Shown: one piece after another, positions 32,744-41,060 of the stretch
How the letters are laid out: every line of letters starts with the position of its first letter
How positions within the stretch are numbered: position 1 is the stretch's first letter
DNA from: CAVUAT01 sp963848045
Lineage (GTDB): Bacteria; Actinomycetota; Thermoleophilia; Solirubrobacterales; 70-9
Length of the DNA: 64,000 bases
Reading direction: 5' to 3'
Assembly (NCBI GenBank): GCA_963848045.1
Contig: CAWKCC010000004.1
Location: 1 to 64,000, forward strand
Position numbers and translations under genes: made by a program
Notes under the pieces: generated by a model
Told to the model about the DNA's origin: nothing
What the model saw: only the letters and a program-made list of their open reading frames with translations
The model's database searches: none

Positions 32744-33945
32744 GCAGCCTTCTTCTGCTGCTTGCGCTTGGGCTGCTCTTCCGCCTTCGCGGCACCCCCG
32801 CCCCGGGGCTTCGCCGCCTCGGGCTCCGGGGCCGAGGGCTTCGCCGGCTCCGTGGCCTCGGCTGCCGGCGCCTCGGCGTCGGGCACCGCCTTCGGCACGG
32901 GATGCTCACCGTTGGCGGCGATCCCCAGCTTCTCGTAGATCTTGGCCTCGAGCTCGTTGCGCAGCTCGGGGTTGTCGCGCAGGAACTCCTTGGTGTTGTT
33001 GCGCCCCTGGCCCAGGCGGACCTCGCCGCAGGAGAAGAACGAGCCCGACTTCTGGATCAGGTCGTGCTCCAAGGCGAGGTCCAACACCCCTCCTTCCTTG
33101 GAGATGCCCACGCCGTACTCGATGTCGAACTCGGCCTGGCGGAAGGGTGGCGCCACCTTGTTCTTGACGACCTTGACCCTGACCCGGTTGCCGACCGCCT
33201 CGGTCCCCTCCTTGAGGGTCTCGATGCGGCGGATGTCGAGGCGCTGCGATGAATAGAACTTCAGGGCGCGTCCGCCGGGTTGTGTCTCAGGGCTCCCGAA
33301 CATCACCCCGATCTTCTCCCGGATCTGGTTGGTGAACAGACAGATCGTGTTGGCGCGGCTGAGGTTGCCGGCGAGCTTGCGCAGCGCCTGCGACATCAGG
33401 CGGGCCTGAAGGCCGACGTGGGTCTCCCCCATCTGCCCCTCGAGCTCGACCCGCGGGGTCAGCGCCGCCACGGAGTCGATCGCGACCACGTCGACGGCCC
33501 CCGAGCGGACCAGCACGTCGACGATCTCGAGCGCCTGCTCGCCGTAGTCGGGCTGGGAGATCAGCAGCTCCTCGGTGTTGACGCCGATCGTCCGCGCATA
33601 GGCGGGATCGAGGGCGTGCTCGGTGTCGACGAAGGCGCAGACGCCGCCGCGCGCCTGGGCCTCCGCGATGATGTGGTAGATGAGGGTCGTCTTGCCCGAG
33701 GACTCGGGGCCGAAGATCTCGACGATCCTGCCGCGCGGCACGCCGCCGACGCCGAGCGCGACGTCCAGCGGCAGCGAGCCGGTGGAGATCGCCTCCACGT
33801 TGACCTTGCTGTCCGCGTCGAGGCGCATCAGCGACCCCGCGCCGAACTCCTTCTCGATCTGGCTCACCGCCGCCTGCAGCGCCTGGTCACGCGCCTTGGC
33901 GTCCTTCTCGCCGGCCTCTCTCAGGTTGGGCTTCGCGTCTGCCAT
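32740..33945 (-). CDS. recA: recombinase RecA
   Basis: A 401-residue RecA. It has Walker A GPESSGKTT (residues 79-87), FVDTEHALDP, Walker B region VDVVAIDSVAAL, the L1/L2 DNA-binding loops (EGQMGETHVGLQARLMSQ, TNQIREKIGVMFGSPETQ) and a core end around 350. The last ~50 residues are a low-complexity Ala/Glu/Pro/Lys tail, longer than usual. It drives strand exchange and LexA autocleavage. ATG 33945 is preferred since GAGAGG lies eight bases upstream; GTG 33954 is also in frame. A LexA-like box at 34077-34088 suggests SOS control. Confidence 0.98.
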   Translation of the reverse strand: MADAKPNLREAGEKDAKARDQALQAAVSQIEKEFGAGSLMRLDADSKVNVEAISTGSLPLDVALGVGGVPRGRIVEIFGPESSGKTTLIYHIIAEAQARGGVCAFVDTEHALDPAYARTIGVNTEELLISQPDYGEQALEIVDVLVRSGAVDVVAIDSVAALTPRVELEGQMGETHVGLQARLMSQALRKLAGNLSRANTICLFTNQIREKIGVMFGSPETQPGGRALKFYSSQRLDIRRIETLKEGTEAVGNRVRVKVVKNKVAPPFRQAEFDIEYGVGISKEGGVLDLALEHDLIQKSGSFFSCGEVRLGQGRNNTKEFLRDNPELRNELEAKIYEKLGIAANGEHPVPKAVPDAEAPAAEATEPAKPSAPEPEAAKPRGGGAAKAEEQPKRKQQKKAA

Positions 33946-33971
33946 CTTGTTCACCTCTCTGTGCTCGGTCG

Positions 33972-34586
33972 TTAGGCCGTCGGAAGCTCCAACTCAGCCA
34001 TCGGTTCGTACAAAGCGCCCTCTCGCCGCAGCTGCGAGCGGAACAACACCAAACGTACGGCGGGGATCGGACGTAAGAACGTATGTTCGGGAAGCGGCCC
34101 CGGCGGGCTCTCCACCAGGGCCGGCTTGCGCCCTCCGCGCCGCTCGGGCTTGACTCGCGCCACGGTCAGGTGCGGCCAGAAGGGGCGCCTCTCAGGCCTG
34201 TGGAAGCCCGCCTCGACCAGGCGCGACTCGACCTGGCCCTGCAGCCGCTCGACGCCCTCCGAGCGCGCCTCGATCGCGATCAGGCGGGGTCGCTTGCCCG
34301 ACGGCCGCCCGACCGGCTCGCGGACCAGCTCCAGCTCGGGCGCGCGGGGAACGGGCGCCATCCAGGCGCCGGTGCCGAGCGCCGCCTCGGCTATGCGCTC
34401 GAAGTCCTTCTCCGCCTGCCAGCCGAGGAAGACGAGCGTGATGTGCAGGTTCTCCGCCGGCACCACCCTGAGCGCAGGATCGGTCAGCCCCCGTTGCCAG
34501 GCGGCCAGGGACTCACGAGCCGGCTCGGGCAACTCGAGCGCCACGAAGAGTCGCCCGCGTGGGCTCTTGAGGCGTTCCTTGGCCAC
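33972..34586 (-). CDS. thpR: RNA 2',3'-cyclic phosphodiesterase
   Basis: A 204-residue ThpR/LigT-type 2H phosphoesterase. The two HxTx motifs are NLHITLVF and PHLTVARV, at the expected spacing of about 80 residues. FVALELPEPAR opens the domain. It hydrolyses 2',3'-cyclic phosphate or ligates 2'-5' RNA ends. Two adjacent GTG codons are possible; GTG 34586 is 6 nt from a TACGGT hexamer, so I used it (GTG 34589 adds one residue). It ends 26 nt before recA, and the recA SOS box lies in its coding sequence. Confidence 0.88.
   Translation of the reverse strand: MAKERLKSPRGRLFVALELPEPARESLAAWQRGLTDPALRVVPAENLHITLVFLGWQAEKDFERIAEAALGTGAWMAPVPRAPELELVREPVGRPSGKRPRLIAIEARSEGVERLQGQVESRLVEAGFHRPERRPFWPHLTVARVKPERRGGRKPALVESPPGPLPEHTFLRPIPAVRLVLFRSQLRREGALYEPMAELELPTA
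34077..34088. promoter_or_regulatory. LexA-type SOS box upstream of recA
   Basis: GAAC-GTAT-GTTC, a perfect GAACNNNNGTTC. On the recA strand it reads CGAACATACGTTCT, matching the Bacillus-type LexA consensus CGAACRNRYGTTYG at 13 of 14 positions. It is centred about 137 nt before the recA ATG, inside the coding sequence of thpR. Confidence 0.72.
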
Positions 34587-34592
34587 CACCGA

Positions 34593-34598
34593 ACCGTA
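34593..34598 (-). promoter_or_regulatory. candidate -10 element for thpR
   Basis: TACGGT on the minus strand, 6 nt before the second of two adjacent GTG codons (34586). Confidence 0.35.
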
Positions 34599-34628
34599 AG
34601 GCCCTCGGCGCCCGAGCTTCGCCCCTCC

Positions 34629-34634
34629 TAGACT
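34629..34634 (+). promoter_or_regulatory. candidate -10 element (leaderless) for the hydrolase at 34643
   Basis: TAGACT, 8 nt before the GTG at 34643; no Shine-Dalgarno. Confidence 0.42.
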
Positions 34635-34642
34635 CGCCGGCC

Positions 34643-35527
34643 GTGGAGCGACCGCTGCCCCAGATCGAGGGAGTCGTGCACCGCTTCCTCGGTGCGGGCG
34701 GGCTGCGCACCCACGTCGCCGAGGCGGGCCCCGCCGAGGGCGCGCCGCTCGTCATGCTGCACGGCTGGCCACAGCACTGGTGGATGTGGCGCGCGCTGAT
34801 CGGGCCACTCGCCCGGGACGGCCGCCGCGTCATCTGCCCCGACCTGCGCGGCTTCGGCTGGACGGCCGCGCCGCCGGGCGGCTACGACCCGGAGGTGTTC
34901 GCGGGCGACCTGGTGGCGCTCCTCGACGCGATGGAGATCGAGCAGCCGGTGGACCTGGTCGGCCACGACTGGGGCGGCTGGACGGGATTCATGCTCTGCC
35001 TGCGCCACCCCGGGCGCGTGCGCCGCTTTCTCGCCCTCAACATCCTCCACCCGTTCACCCACAGCCGCGCGGCCTCCCTGCTCCACTCCTGGCGCTTCTG
35101 GTACCAGTGGCCGCTCGCAGCGCCCGCCCTGCTGCCGCGCCCGCTTGGCCGTCGCGCGGCCCGGATCGAGCCCTCGCTGGCCTGGGCGGGCATTCGGGAG
35201 GCCGGCTGGGGAGCCGCGGAGCGGGAGGCCTTTCTCGGCCAGTTCCGCGAGCCCGAGCGGGCGATGGCCGCCGCGCTGCTCTACCGGCACGCCGCGACCC
35301 GGCTGCTGCCCGCGGTGGCGCGCGGCGCCTACCTCGGCGAGCGACTCGAGACCCCCACCTTGATCCTGTTCGGCGCCAACGACCGCGCCCAGCACCCCGG
35401 CCTGCTCGCCGGTTATGAGCGAAACGCCCCGAACCTGGAGGTCGAGCTCGTCCCCGGCACCGGCCACTTCATCGTCGACGAGCAGCCCGAATTGGTGCTG
35501 GCGCGCGCCCGGGAGCTGCTCTCATGA
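34643..35527 (+). CDS. alpha/beta hydrolase, dehalogenase/epoxide hydrolase-like
   Basis: A 294-residue alpha/beta hydrolase with oxyanion motif HGWPQHWW (residues 40-47) and nucleophile elbow VGHDWGGW, in which Asp109 is the nucleophile. The last histidine is in GTGHFIVDEQ. This puts it with haloalkane dehalogenases, epoxide hydrolases and fluoroacetate dehalogenases. It differs from the dehalogenase-like gene at 4399, where the elbow is HDLGG. It is a lone plus-strand gene between thpR and the epoxide hydrolase, divergent from thpR. Substrate cannot be assigned. Confidence 0.83.
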   Translation: MERPLPQIEGVVHRFLGAGGLRTHVAEAGPAEGAPLVMLHGWPQHWWMWRALIGPLARDGRRVICPDLRGFGWTAAPPGGYDPEVFAGDLVALLDAMEIEQPVDLVGHDWGGWTGFMLCLRHPGRVRRFLALNILHPFTHSRAASLLHSWRFWYQWPLAAPALLPRPLGRRAARIEPSLAWAGIREAGWGAAEREAFLGQFREPERAMAAALLYRHAATRLLPAVARGAYLGERLETPTLILFGANDRAQHPGLLAGYERNAPNLEVELVPGTGHFIVDEQPELVLARARELLS

Positions 35528-35576
35528 GCCTGACGGCCGGGCGACAGGCTCGACCCGGCAGGGAGGTCGGGAGCGC

Positions 35577-36716
35577 TCAGGCCCCCGCCTCCCCCAGGAA
35601 CGCGAGCAGGTCCTCCACATAGAGCCGCGGCTCCTCGAAGGCCGCGAAGTGCCCGCCGCTCGGCATCTCCTCCCAGCGGCGCAGGTCGGAGAGCAGCCGC
35701 GCGGTCCACTCGCGCGGCGGGTTGAGGCCCTCTGAGCCTCCCATGCTCATCTCCCCGGGATAGATCGCCACGCCCGCCGGAGTCTCGATCCTCTCCGTCG
35801 GTCCGGGTCGCCAGCGGTGGCGCCCCTCGCCGTAGTAGAGCCGCATCGAGGATGCGATCGACCCCGTGGCCCAGAACATGGTCAGGAAGTCGCAGAGATC
35901 GTCCTTGGTAAAGCGGCGCTCGATCTCCCCTCCGCAGTCACTCCAGGTCCGGTACTTGTCGAGCAGATAGGCGGCGAGGCCCGCCGGCGAGTCGTTGAGC
36001 CCGGCCGAGATCGCATCGGGAGCGAGGCCCTGGATCGTCATGTGGTGCCCCTGGCGGCGGCGCCAGCGCTGCGCGCGCTCGATCCAGGCCGTCTCAGCCT
36101 CGGATAGGGGCGGTTCGCCGATCGCCCCCGGGACCGGCAGGGTGTGGGCCGTGGAGACATGCAGGGCCGCCACCGCCTCGGGGGAATCGAAGGCGATCCG
36201 CGCGGCCAGCATCGCGCCCCAGTCGCCTCCGGCGACCGAGTAGCGGTCGAGCCCCAGCCCCTGCTCGGCGAGGGCGCGCAGGCGGGAGGCGGTCGCGGCG
36301 ACATTGAGCGCCTCACCGGGGTCCTCGGACCACGCGTAGCCCGGCAGCGAGGGAACTATCGCCTCGCGCCCGGCGGCCGCGATCAGCCGGGCCGCCGCGG
36401 CGTACTCGAGCGGCCCGCTCGGCCAGCCGTGCAGCAGCACGACGGGAGGTCCACCCGAGGGCGAGGAAGGACGGGCGCGCAGGAAGTGGATTCCCCGCCA
36501 GCGGGCGCTGCCGAGCTCGCCCAGGCCCCCGAGCCGCTCGAAGTCGTACTTCGTGCGCCAGTACTCGCAGAGCTCGCGCGCGTAGGCCAGATCTGCGCCG
36601 AGCTCCCAGCCGGCTTCGCTCGGCTGGACCGGCCAGCGAGCCCTCGCCAGCCGCTCCCTGAGGTCGGCGATCACGTCGTCGGCGACCTCGATCCGGTACG
36701 GCTCGACGGAGCTCAT
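35577..36716 (-). CDS. epoxide hydrolase (EHN-domain type)
   Basis: A 379-residue enzyme of the microsomal-type epoxide hydrolase group. Residues ~5-110 form the EHN domain (ARARWPVQPSEAGWEL, WRTKYDFERL, ARWRGIHFLRARP). The alpha/beta domain then has LLHGWPSGPLEY, nucleophile Asp165 in VAGGDWGAM, and a late His in GGHFAAFEEPR. Such enzymes convert epoxides to diols. ATG 36716 overlaps the cinA stop by ATGA, so it is transcribed with cinA, an unexpected partner. The downstream gene is convergent. Confidence 0.88.
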   Translation of the reverse strand: MSSVEPYRIEVADDVIADLRERLARARWPVQPSEAGWELGADLAYARELCEYWRTKYDFERLGGLGELGSARWRGIHFLRARPSSPSGGPPVVLLHGWPSGPLEYAAAARLIAAAGREAIVPSLPGYAWSEDPGEALNVAATASRLRALAEQGLGLDRYSVAGGDWGAMLAARIAFDSPEAVAALHVSTAHTLPVPGAIGEPPLSEAETAWIERAQRWRRRQGHHMTIQGLAPDAISAGLNDSPAGLAAYLLDKYRTWSDCGGEIERRFTKDDLCDFLTMFWATGSIASSMRLYYGEGRHRWRPGPTERIETPAGVAIYPGEMSMGGSEGLNPPREWTARLLSDLRRWEEMPSGGHFAAFEEPRLYVEDLLAFLGEAGA

Positions 36717-37987
36717 CGTGGCGGCTCGCGGCCCTCCAGCAGGTAGCGGATCAGGTGCAGCGCGACGACGCTGGAGCGCTGGCGGACGTCGGCCCGGTCA
36801 CCGGGCAGCACCAGGTCGCGGGCCAGCGCCTCGCCGCTGCGTAGCTTGGCGCAGAAGCAGACGTATCCGAGGGGCTTCTCCTCGGTGCCGCCGTCGGGTC
36901 CGGCGATCCCGGTCACGGCGCAGGTGACGTCCGCACCGAAGCGCTCGAGCGCGCCGGCGGCCATCGCCTCGGCGACCTCGGGCGAGACCGCGCCGTGGGA
37001 GGCGATCAGCTCCGGGTCAACGCCGAGCAGCTCTGCCTTGGCCTCGTCCGCATATGCGACGACGCCCCCCGCGAACCACTCCGAGGCGCCGGCGCCGTCG
37101 GTGCAGCGCGCCGCGAGCATCCCGCCGGTGCAGGACTCGGCGACCGCGAGCATGCGGCCCGCCAGCAGCCTGGTGATCACCTGCTCGACCGTCTCCCCGT
37201 GGTGGCTGTAAGTGAACTGGCCGAGGCGCTGGTCTAGGCCCTCGATCAGGGCCTCTGCCGCCGCCTCGGCGCCCGGGCGATGGCGGATGTCGGTGATCAG
37301 CTCGCCGCCCCGCAGGCAGGTGGTGATCTCCAGCGGGCCCAGGTCGGCCTGCTCCCCGATCTCGCGCAGCGCCTGGGCCAGCTCGGACTCGGGGATCCCG
37401 AACATCCGCACCGAGAGGCTGCAGAAGGGCTCGGCGCGGTCGAGGATCTCTCGCACCGGGGGGGCCTCGAGCGCCCTGGGCCACATCGACTGCAGCTCGC
37501 CCGGAGGGCCTGGCAGCACGACCACGACGGTGCCGGCGGCGGGCACGAGCAGGCCCGGCGCCGTACCGGCCGGGTCGAGCGCGGTCGCCCCCTCGGGCAC
37601 CATCGCCTGCTTTCGGTTGGCCTCTCGGAGCGCCTCGGGATCGAATCGGAGGCGCGCCGCGAAGCCCTCGATGATCGCCTGGATCTTTGCCTCCATCTCG
37701 GTGTCCAGAACGAGCTCGCGCCCAGCGAAGCGGCCCACGACCTCGGCTGTGAGGTCGTCGGCGGTCGGTCCCAGCCCCCCGCTGGTGAAGATCAGCTCGG
37801 CCCCCTCGTCGCGCATGTGCCGCAGCGCCGCCTCGAGGTCCTCCGGCCGGTCGCCCACGATCGTGATCTGGGTCGCTTCGACCCCGAGACCGGCGAGCTG
37901 CTCGGAGATCCACGGTCCGTTTCGATCCGTGATGAAGCCGCTCAGCACCTCGGTCCCGGTGATCAGGATTCCCGCGCGCACACTCAC
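36713..37987 (-). CDS. cinA: CinA (competence/damage-inducible protein A family)
   Basis: A 424-residue protein with both usual parts. Residues ~1-170 are a MoaB/MogA-like domain (AGILITGTEVLSGFITDRNG, FTSGGLGPTADDLT, VVVLPGPPGELQ). The C-terminal domain (~255-415) is the CinA nicotinamide mononucleotide amidase type with AVAESCTGGMLAARCTDGAG and AVTGIAGPDGG. It may hydrolyse ADP-ribose and deamidate NMN in pyridine nucleotide recycling. It is near recA, as in many bacteria, here separated by thpR and an epoxide hydrolase. Start GTG 37987. Confidence 0.95.
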   Translation of the reverse strand: MSVRAGILITGTEVLSGFITDRNGPWISEQLAGLGVEATQITIVGDRPEDLEAALRHMRDEGAELIFTSGGLGPTADDLTAEVVGRFAGRELVLDTEMEAKIQAIIEGFAARLRFDPEALREANRKQAMVPEGATALDPAGTAPGLLVPAAGTVVVVLPGPPGELQSMWPRALEAPPVREILDRAEPFCSLSVRMFGIPESELAQALREIGEQADLGPLEITTCLRGGELITDIRHRPGAEAAAEALIEGLDQRLGQFTYSHHGETVEQVITRLLAGRMLAVAESCTGGMLAARCTDGAGASEWFAGGVVAYADEAKAELLGVDPELIASHGAVSPEVAEAMAAGALERFGADVTCAVTGIAGPDGGTEEKPLGYVCFCAKLRSGEALARDLVLPGDRADVRQRSSVVALHLIRYLLEGREPPR

Positions 37988-38075
37988 GCCCGGGATTCTC
38001 TCAGGACGCTTCAGAACTCTCGCCGAGGGCCGCGACCCGCTGAGCCCATCGGCCCATGCGGATGCGATGCGCGCG

Positions 38076-38210
38076 CTACCAGCGCGCCCCGAACTTGGGG
38101 AGAAAGAAGGCGAGGATCGAGCGACGCCCGCATTGCGGGCAGCGACGCAGCGGCTTCACCGCGGCGCCGCAATGGCGGCAGGCCGGCTTGTGCGCGACGA
38201 CTCCCTTCAC
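38076..38210 (-). CDS. small zinc-ribbon protein (44 residues)
   Basis: A short gene just upstream of cinA, on the same strand. The translation has two CxxC pairs, CRHCG and CPQCG, separated by about 12 residues, which is a plausible zinc ribbon. The C-terminus is FFLPKFGARW. GTG 38210 starts the frame; the TAG is at 38076-38078. It is very basic, so nucleic-acid or ribosome binding is possible. No function is known. Because the sequence is short I rate it as likely rather than certain; the regular Cys spacing is the main evidence. Confidence 0.6.
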   Translation of the reverse strand: MKGVVAHKPACRHCGAAVKPLRRCPQCGRRSILAFFLPKFGARW

Positions 38211-38409
38211 CGGACAGAGTCTAGGTCCAGGGTCCCTGCTTCTCGTCCGAACCTGCAGCGAAATCCGCGGGTCTCGTTCCCCCGTTCACTTCCGCTTCCA
38301 AGCGGAGGCGGTGACGATCGGGCAGCTCTCCGCGGCCCCTCGACTTCCGCGGCGAGGGCGGAGTCCTCGGCAATGCGCTGTGGCGAAGCGACGGCATCGA
38401 GGCGGGCAC

Positions 38410-38428
38410 GACGATGGCTTCCATCGTC
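38410..38428. terminator. hairpin downstream of the 38.5-kb lipoprotein gene
   Basis: GACGATGG (38410-38417) pairs perfectly with CCATCGTC (38421-38428) around a 3-nt loop. It lies 43 nt past the stop of the minus-strand lipoprotein gene. No T-run follows. The remaining 38211-38470 region holds no gene I could support. Confidence 0.4.
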
Positions 38429-38470
38429 CTTGCAGTGCTGAGCTATTTCTTTGCTTTGGGCCGACCAGGC

Positions 38471-38887
38471 TCAGTCGCAGGCCGAGCTGGTGGCGCTCTT
38501 GAGGTCGCCGGCAGCGTTCACGGTGCTGCTGATCTGCGGCGCGAGCGCGAGCAACTGCTGGGCCGTCGGCGAGGCGGGCAGCGCCTTGACCGAGTCCGAG
38601 AGGGTCGAGACGGAAGATTCCAAGGCGCTCGTTTGGTCCGGGAAGTCAGCCTTGGCAGAGCTAACGACGGCGTCTGCATCACTTTGGATCGTCCCCAGGT
38701 CCGTTTTAACGGTGGCGAGGGTGTCGGTCCCGAGGTCGACGTTCTTGAGGTCGTCGACCGAGCTCTGCAGGTCGCTCACGTTTGAGCAGTAATCCGGCTT
38801 ATCGTCGCCGCCGCAACCGACGACGATCAGCGCCGCGGCTGCCAGTACCAGCGCTGGGATCAGCTTGAGACGAGAGTCCGCCTTCAT
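38471..38887 (-). CDS. hypothetical lipoprotein with helical mature part
   Basis: A 138-residue protein I do not recognise. The signal peptide (residues ~5-24) ends with IVVGCGG, so Cys25 is the likely lipid anchor. The mature chain is rich in Asp, Ser, Leu and Ala with heptad-like spacing (LQSSVDDLKNVDLGTDTLATV), suggesting a helical coiled bundle on the surface. ATG 38887 is used since it gives the lipobox; a longer frame is not signal-like. TATGGT lies 8 nt upstream. Confidence 0.75.
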   Translation of the reverse strand: MKADSRLKLIPALVLAAAALIVVGCGGDDKPDYCSNVSDLQSSVDDLKNVDLGTDTLATVKTDLGTIQSDADAVVSSAKADFPDQTSALESSVSTLSDSVKALPASPTAQQLLALAPQISSTVNAAGDLKSATSSACD

Positions 38888-38895
38888 CGGGGCGG

Positions 38896-38901
38896 ACCAT
38901 A
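38896..38901 (-). promoter_or_regulatory. candidate -10 element (leaderless) for the 38.5-kb lipoprotein
   Basis: TATGGT on the minus strand, 8 nt before the ATG at 38887. Confidence 0.4.
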
Positions 38902-38943
38902 GACCACTTGGCGAGGACGGGCAACCCAAGGGTCAGTGCGTCG

Positions 38944-38949
38944 TAGACT
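38944..38949 (+). promoter_or_regulatory. candidate -10 element (leaderless) for the 38956 gene
   Basis: TAGACT, 6 nt before the ATG at 38956. Confidence 0.4.
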
Positions 38950-38955
38950 TGAGCG

Positions 38956-39201
38956 ATGGCCACCTTCAGAGTCACCATCTCCACCCCGGAAGCGGACTTG
39001 GACGCGGCCAGGGCAGCGTTGGCCGCGGCCGGCATCGAGCCGCACGGGCCGGGCTGGGGCCGCCGCCCGGGCGAGGCAGCCGAAATGGTGGGCCCGGAGA
39101 TCGTCGCCGAGGTCGATGCCGACGTCGCCGGGAACGCCGAGGTCCGCGTCCGCGAAGCCCTGCCCGACGGCGACTACAGGGTCACTGCTGGGCCACTGTA
39201 G
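38956..39201 (+). CDS. hypothetical protein (81 residues)
   Basis: An 81-residue protein without a recognised family. It opens with a beta strand ATFRVTISTPEADLD, continues with a helix (AARAALAAAGIEP) and ends with VRVREALPDGDYRVTAGP, giving a beta-alpha-beta-beta look. It is acidic and has no signal or membrane segment. It lies divergent from the lipoprotein gene and 28 nt before the TMEM175-like gene. A small binding domain is the most that can be said. Confidence 0.6.
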   Translation: MATFRVTISTPEADLDAARAALAAAGIEPHGPGWGRRPGEAAEMVGPEIVAEVDADVAGNAEVRVREALPDGDYRVTAGPL

Positions 39202-39229
39202 AACCGGGTCGGTCTTATCTACCGTCAGG

Positions 39230-39844
39230 ATGGGTGAGCGCTACGACACAGGGCGGATAGAGGCCTTCAGCGATGGCGTCTTCTCGATTGCCGCCACACT
39301 TCTGGTGCTGGAGATCGCGGTCCCGGAGGCGGACTTCGACCATCTCTGGAAGGGAATCGTCGACCAGTGGCCCAGCTACCTGGGATACGCGACCAGCTTT
39401 CTGACCATCGGCGGCCTCTGGATCGTTCACCACGCGATCTTCCGGCGCCTTCGCTTCGCGGATTTCAACGTGATGCGGCTGAACCTGTTCCTGCTGATGG
39501 CCGTCGCCTTCTTGCCCTTTCCGACCAAGCTGGTGGCCGAGGCGATCGACTCGAGCAGCGCCGAGCGCACGGCGGTCCTCTTCTACGGAGCGGCGCTGCT
39601 GGTGATCTCGGTGCTGATCACCTTGCTGATCCGCTACGCAGGCTCTCGGCCGGACCTGGTCAAGGAGGAGGAGCGCGACGAGGTCGCGGCGCTGGCAGCG
39701 CAGACGAGCCCGAACCTCGGCTTCTACGTCATCGTGTTGGCGCTGGCATTCCTGTCCCCGCAGGTCGCCGCGATCGGCTTCCTGGCAATTGCGTTGCTGG
39801 CGATCGTTCGTACCCGCGGGAAGCACCAGCCGGCACGCCGGTAG
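39230..39844 (+). CDS. TMEM175-family (DUF1211) potassium channel-like protein
   Basis: A 204-residue membrane protein with about six hydrophobic segments. The first helix carries RIEAFSDGVFSIAATLL, the FSDGVFxIAxTLL selectivity motif of TMEM175/DUF1211 channels. WIVHHAIFRRLR and NLFLLMAVAFLPFPTKL are also typical. Bacterial members form tetrameric potassium channels. ATG 39230 is just before that motif. It follows a short hypothetical gene and is convergent with hdeD-like DNA. Confidence 0.9.
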   Translation: MGERYDTGRIEAFSDGVFSIAATLLVLEIAVPEADFDHLWKGIVDQWPSYLGYATSFLTIGGLWIVHHAIFRRLRFADFNVMRLNLFLLMAVAFLPFPTKLVAEAIDSSSAERTAVLFYGAALLVISVLITLLIRYAGSRPDLVKEEERDEVAALAAQTSPNLGFYVIVLALAFLSPQVAAIGFLAIALLAIVRTRGKHQPARR

Positions 39845-39912
39845 GCGGTCGCGAAGATCCCGCTCGGAGCGCTTGGCCTCAACGCGCCACGGACCGGCCT
39901 CTGGCTGCTCGG

Positions 39913-40458
39913 CTAAGCGTCGACCTCTTTGAGGCCCCAGCCGAGGGCGGTCATGCCGATGCCGTTGGCGATGAATCCGATGCCGATCAGCAGCGCCAGG
40001 GTCGCATAGCCGATGTTCGTATCGACTATGACCACGATCCCGGCGAGCATCGCGAGCACTCCCGCCAGCCCGTGCCAGAAACGATGAGAGTACTCATAGA
40101 AAGCCGTCGCGAAGCGGATGATCCCGACCGTGATAAGCCAGAGACCGACCAGAATGGCGACGAACTCCACGCCGGCGATCGGGTGCCGGATCAGCAGCAC
40201 GCCGACTATCGCGCTCAAGACTCCGAACAGGGCGACCAGTCCGCGGTCAGGAGTGCTTCGCATGAACGAGGCGATCAACTCGAGAATCCCGTTTACCAGA
40301 AGAAAGATTCCGGTGATCACGGCCAGGGTGTTGAGGCTGTCGCCAGGCTTGAACAGGATGATCACGCCGACCACGATGCTGAGCAGGCCTACCAGAAACA
40401 GTAGCCACCAGCCCGAACTCGACCTGCTGTCTTCCCCTTCATACGCGATCTCATTCAC
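39913..40458 (-). CDS. HdeD family membrane protein (DUF308)
   Basis: A 181-residue protein with six hydrophobic segments in three repeated hairpins: FLVGLLSIVVGVIILFKP, ALFGVLSAIVGVLLIRHP and VLAMLAGIVVIVDT. That triple repeat is the DUF308/HdeD signature. HdeD helps acid resistance in enteric bacteria; in actinobacteria its role is not established. GTG 40458 has GAGGAG nine bases upstream. Its C-terminal hairpin (IGYATLALLIGIGFIANGIG) is related to the two HdeD remnants near 44.0 and 45.4 kb. Confidence 0.9.
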   Translation of the reverse strand: MNEIAYEGEDSRSSSGWWLLFLVGLLSIVVGVIILFKPGDSLNTLAVITGIFLLVNGILELIASFMRSTPDRGLVALFGVLSAIVGVLLIRHPIAGVEFVAILVGLWLITVGIIRFATAFYEYSHRFWHGLAGVLAMLAGIVVIVDTNIGYATLALLIGIGFIANGIGMTALGWGLKEVDA

Positions 40459-40561
40459 GGCGTTTGTCTCCTCTTGAATGCTCGTAGAAGATGGCCAAGT
40501 CTAGTCTTTCGGAGGTGCGGACCGACTTGAAGTCGCGAAGCCCGTCGTTTCGGTCGGGGCC

Positions 40562-40981
40562 TCAGGACCGGTTCCGCTCTTCCGGGAACCCGAGGCCTTT
40601 GAGCTCTCGGCCTCCGACCTGCTCGCCGGACCCGCCGGGATTCGCGCCCTTGCCCTTGCGCTTGATCTTCTTCAGCTTGAAGCCCTTCTTGCACTTGGGC
40701 TTCTTGCCGGGTGGCGGCGTGCCGCCCGGCGGCGGAGCGGTCTGGGGCTGCACGATCGCCACGGCCAAGGTCGAGAAGTGACCGACGACGTTGGTGAAGC
40801 GCACCAGCGCCGGGGACCCCGCCGTCGGCGACATGGGGGAGAACGGCGCGCGGGCGGCGTGGTCGGGGGCGGGGCTCGCCCTGCCGCGCCGTCTGGTGTC
40901 GGCGCGGGGAATCCGGCTTGCGGCGCGCAGGATCCTCTGGGCTTCAATGTCTTCCCCGCTCAGGTTGAGCACGTTCCTCAT
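40562..40981 (-). pseudogene. probable 3' remnant of a secreted surface protein
   Basis: An open frame whose end resembles C-termini of actinobacterial surface proteins. The part ALVRFTNVVGHFSTLAVA looks like the end of a beta-sandwich repeat, a PPPGGTPPPG linker follows, and the finish is a Lys/Cys cluster (KKPKCKKGFKLKKIKRKGKG). The N-terminal ~60 residues (after ATG 40981) are arginine-rich, without signal or family, so the upstream part of the gene seems lost. It may also be a real small gene. 40982-41060 holds nothing else I could support. Confidence 0.4.
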
Positions 40982-41060
40982 GTGCGTGGCTCCGGCATGG
41001 CGTTTCCAACGGTCGCCCACAAACGGTGATCCACGTGGCTGCGAGTCCGGGTATCGAGCT

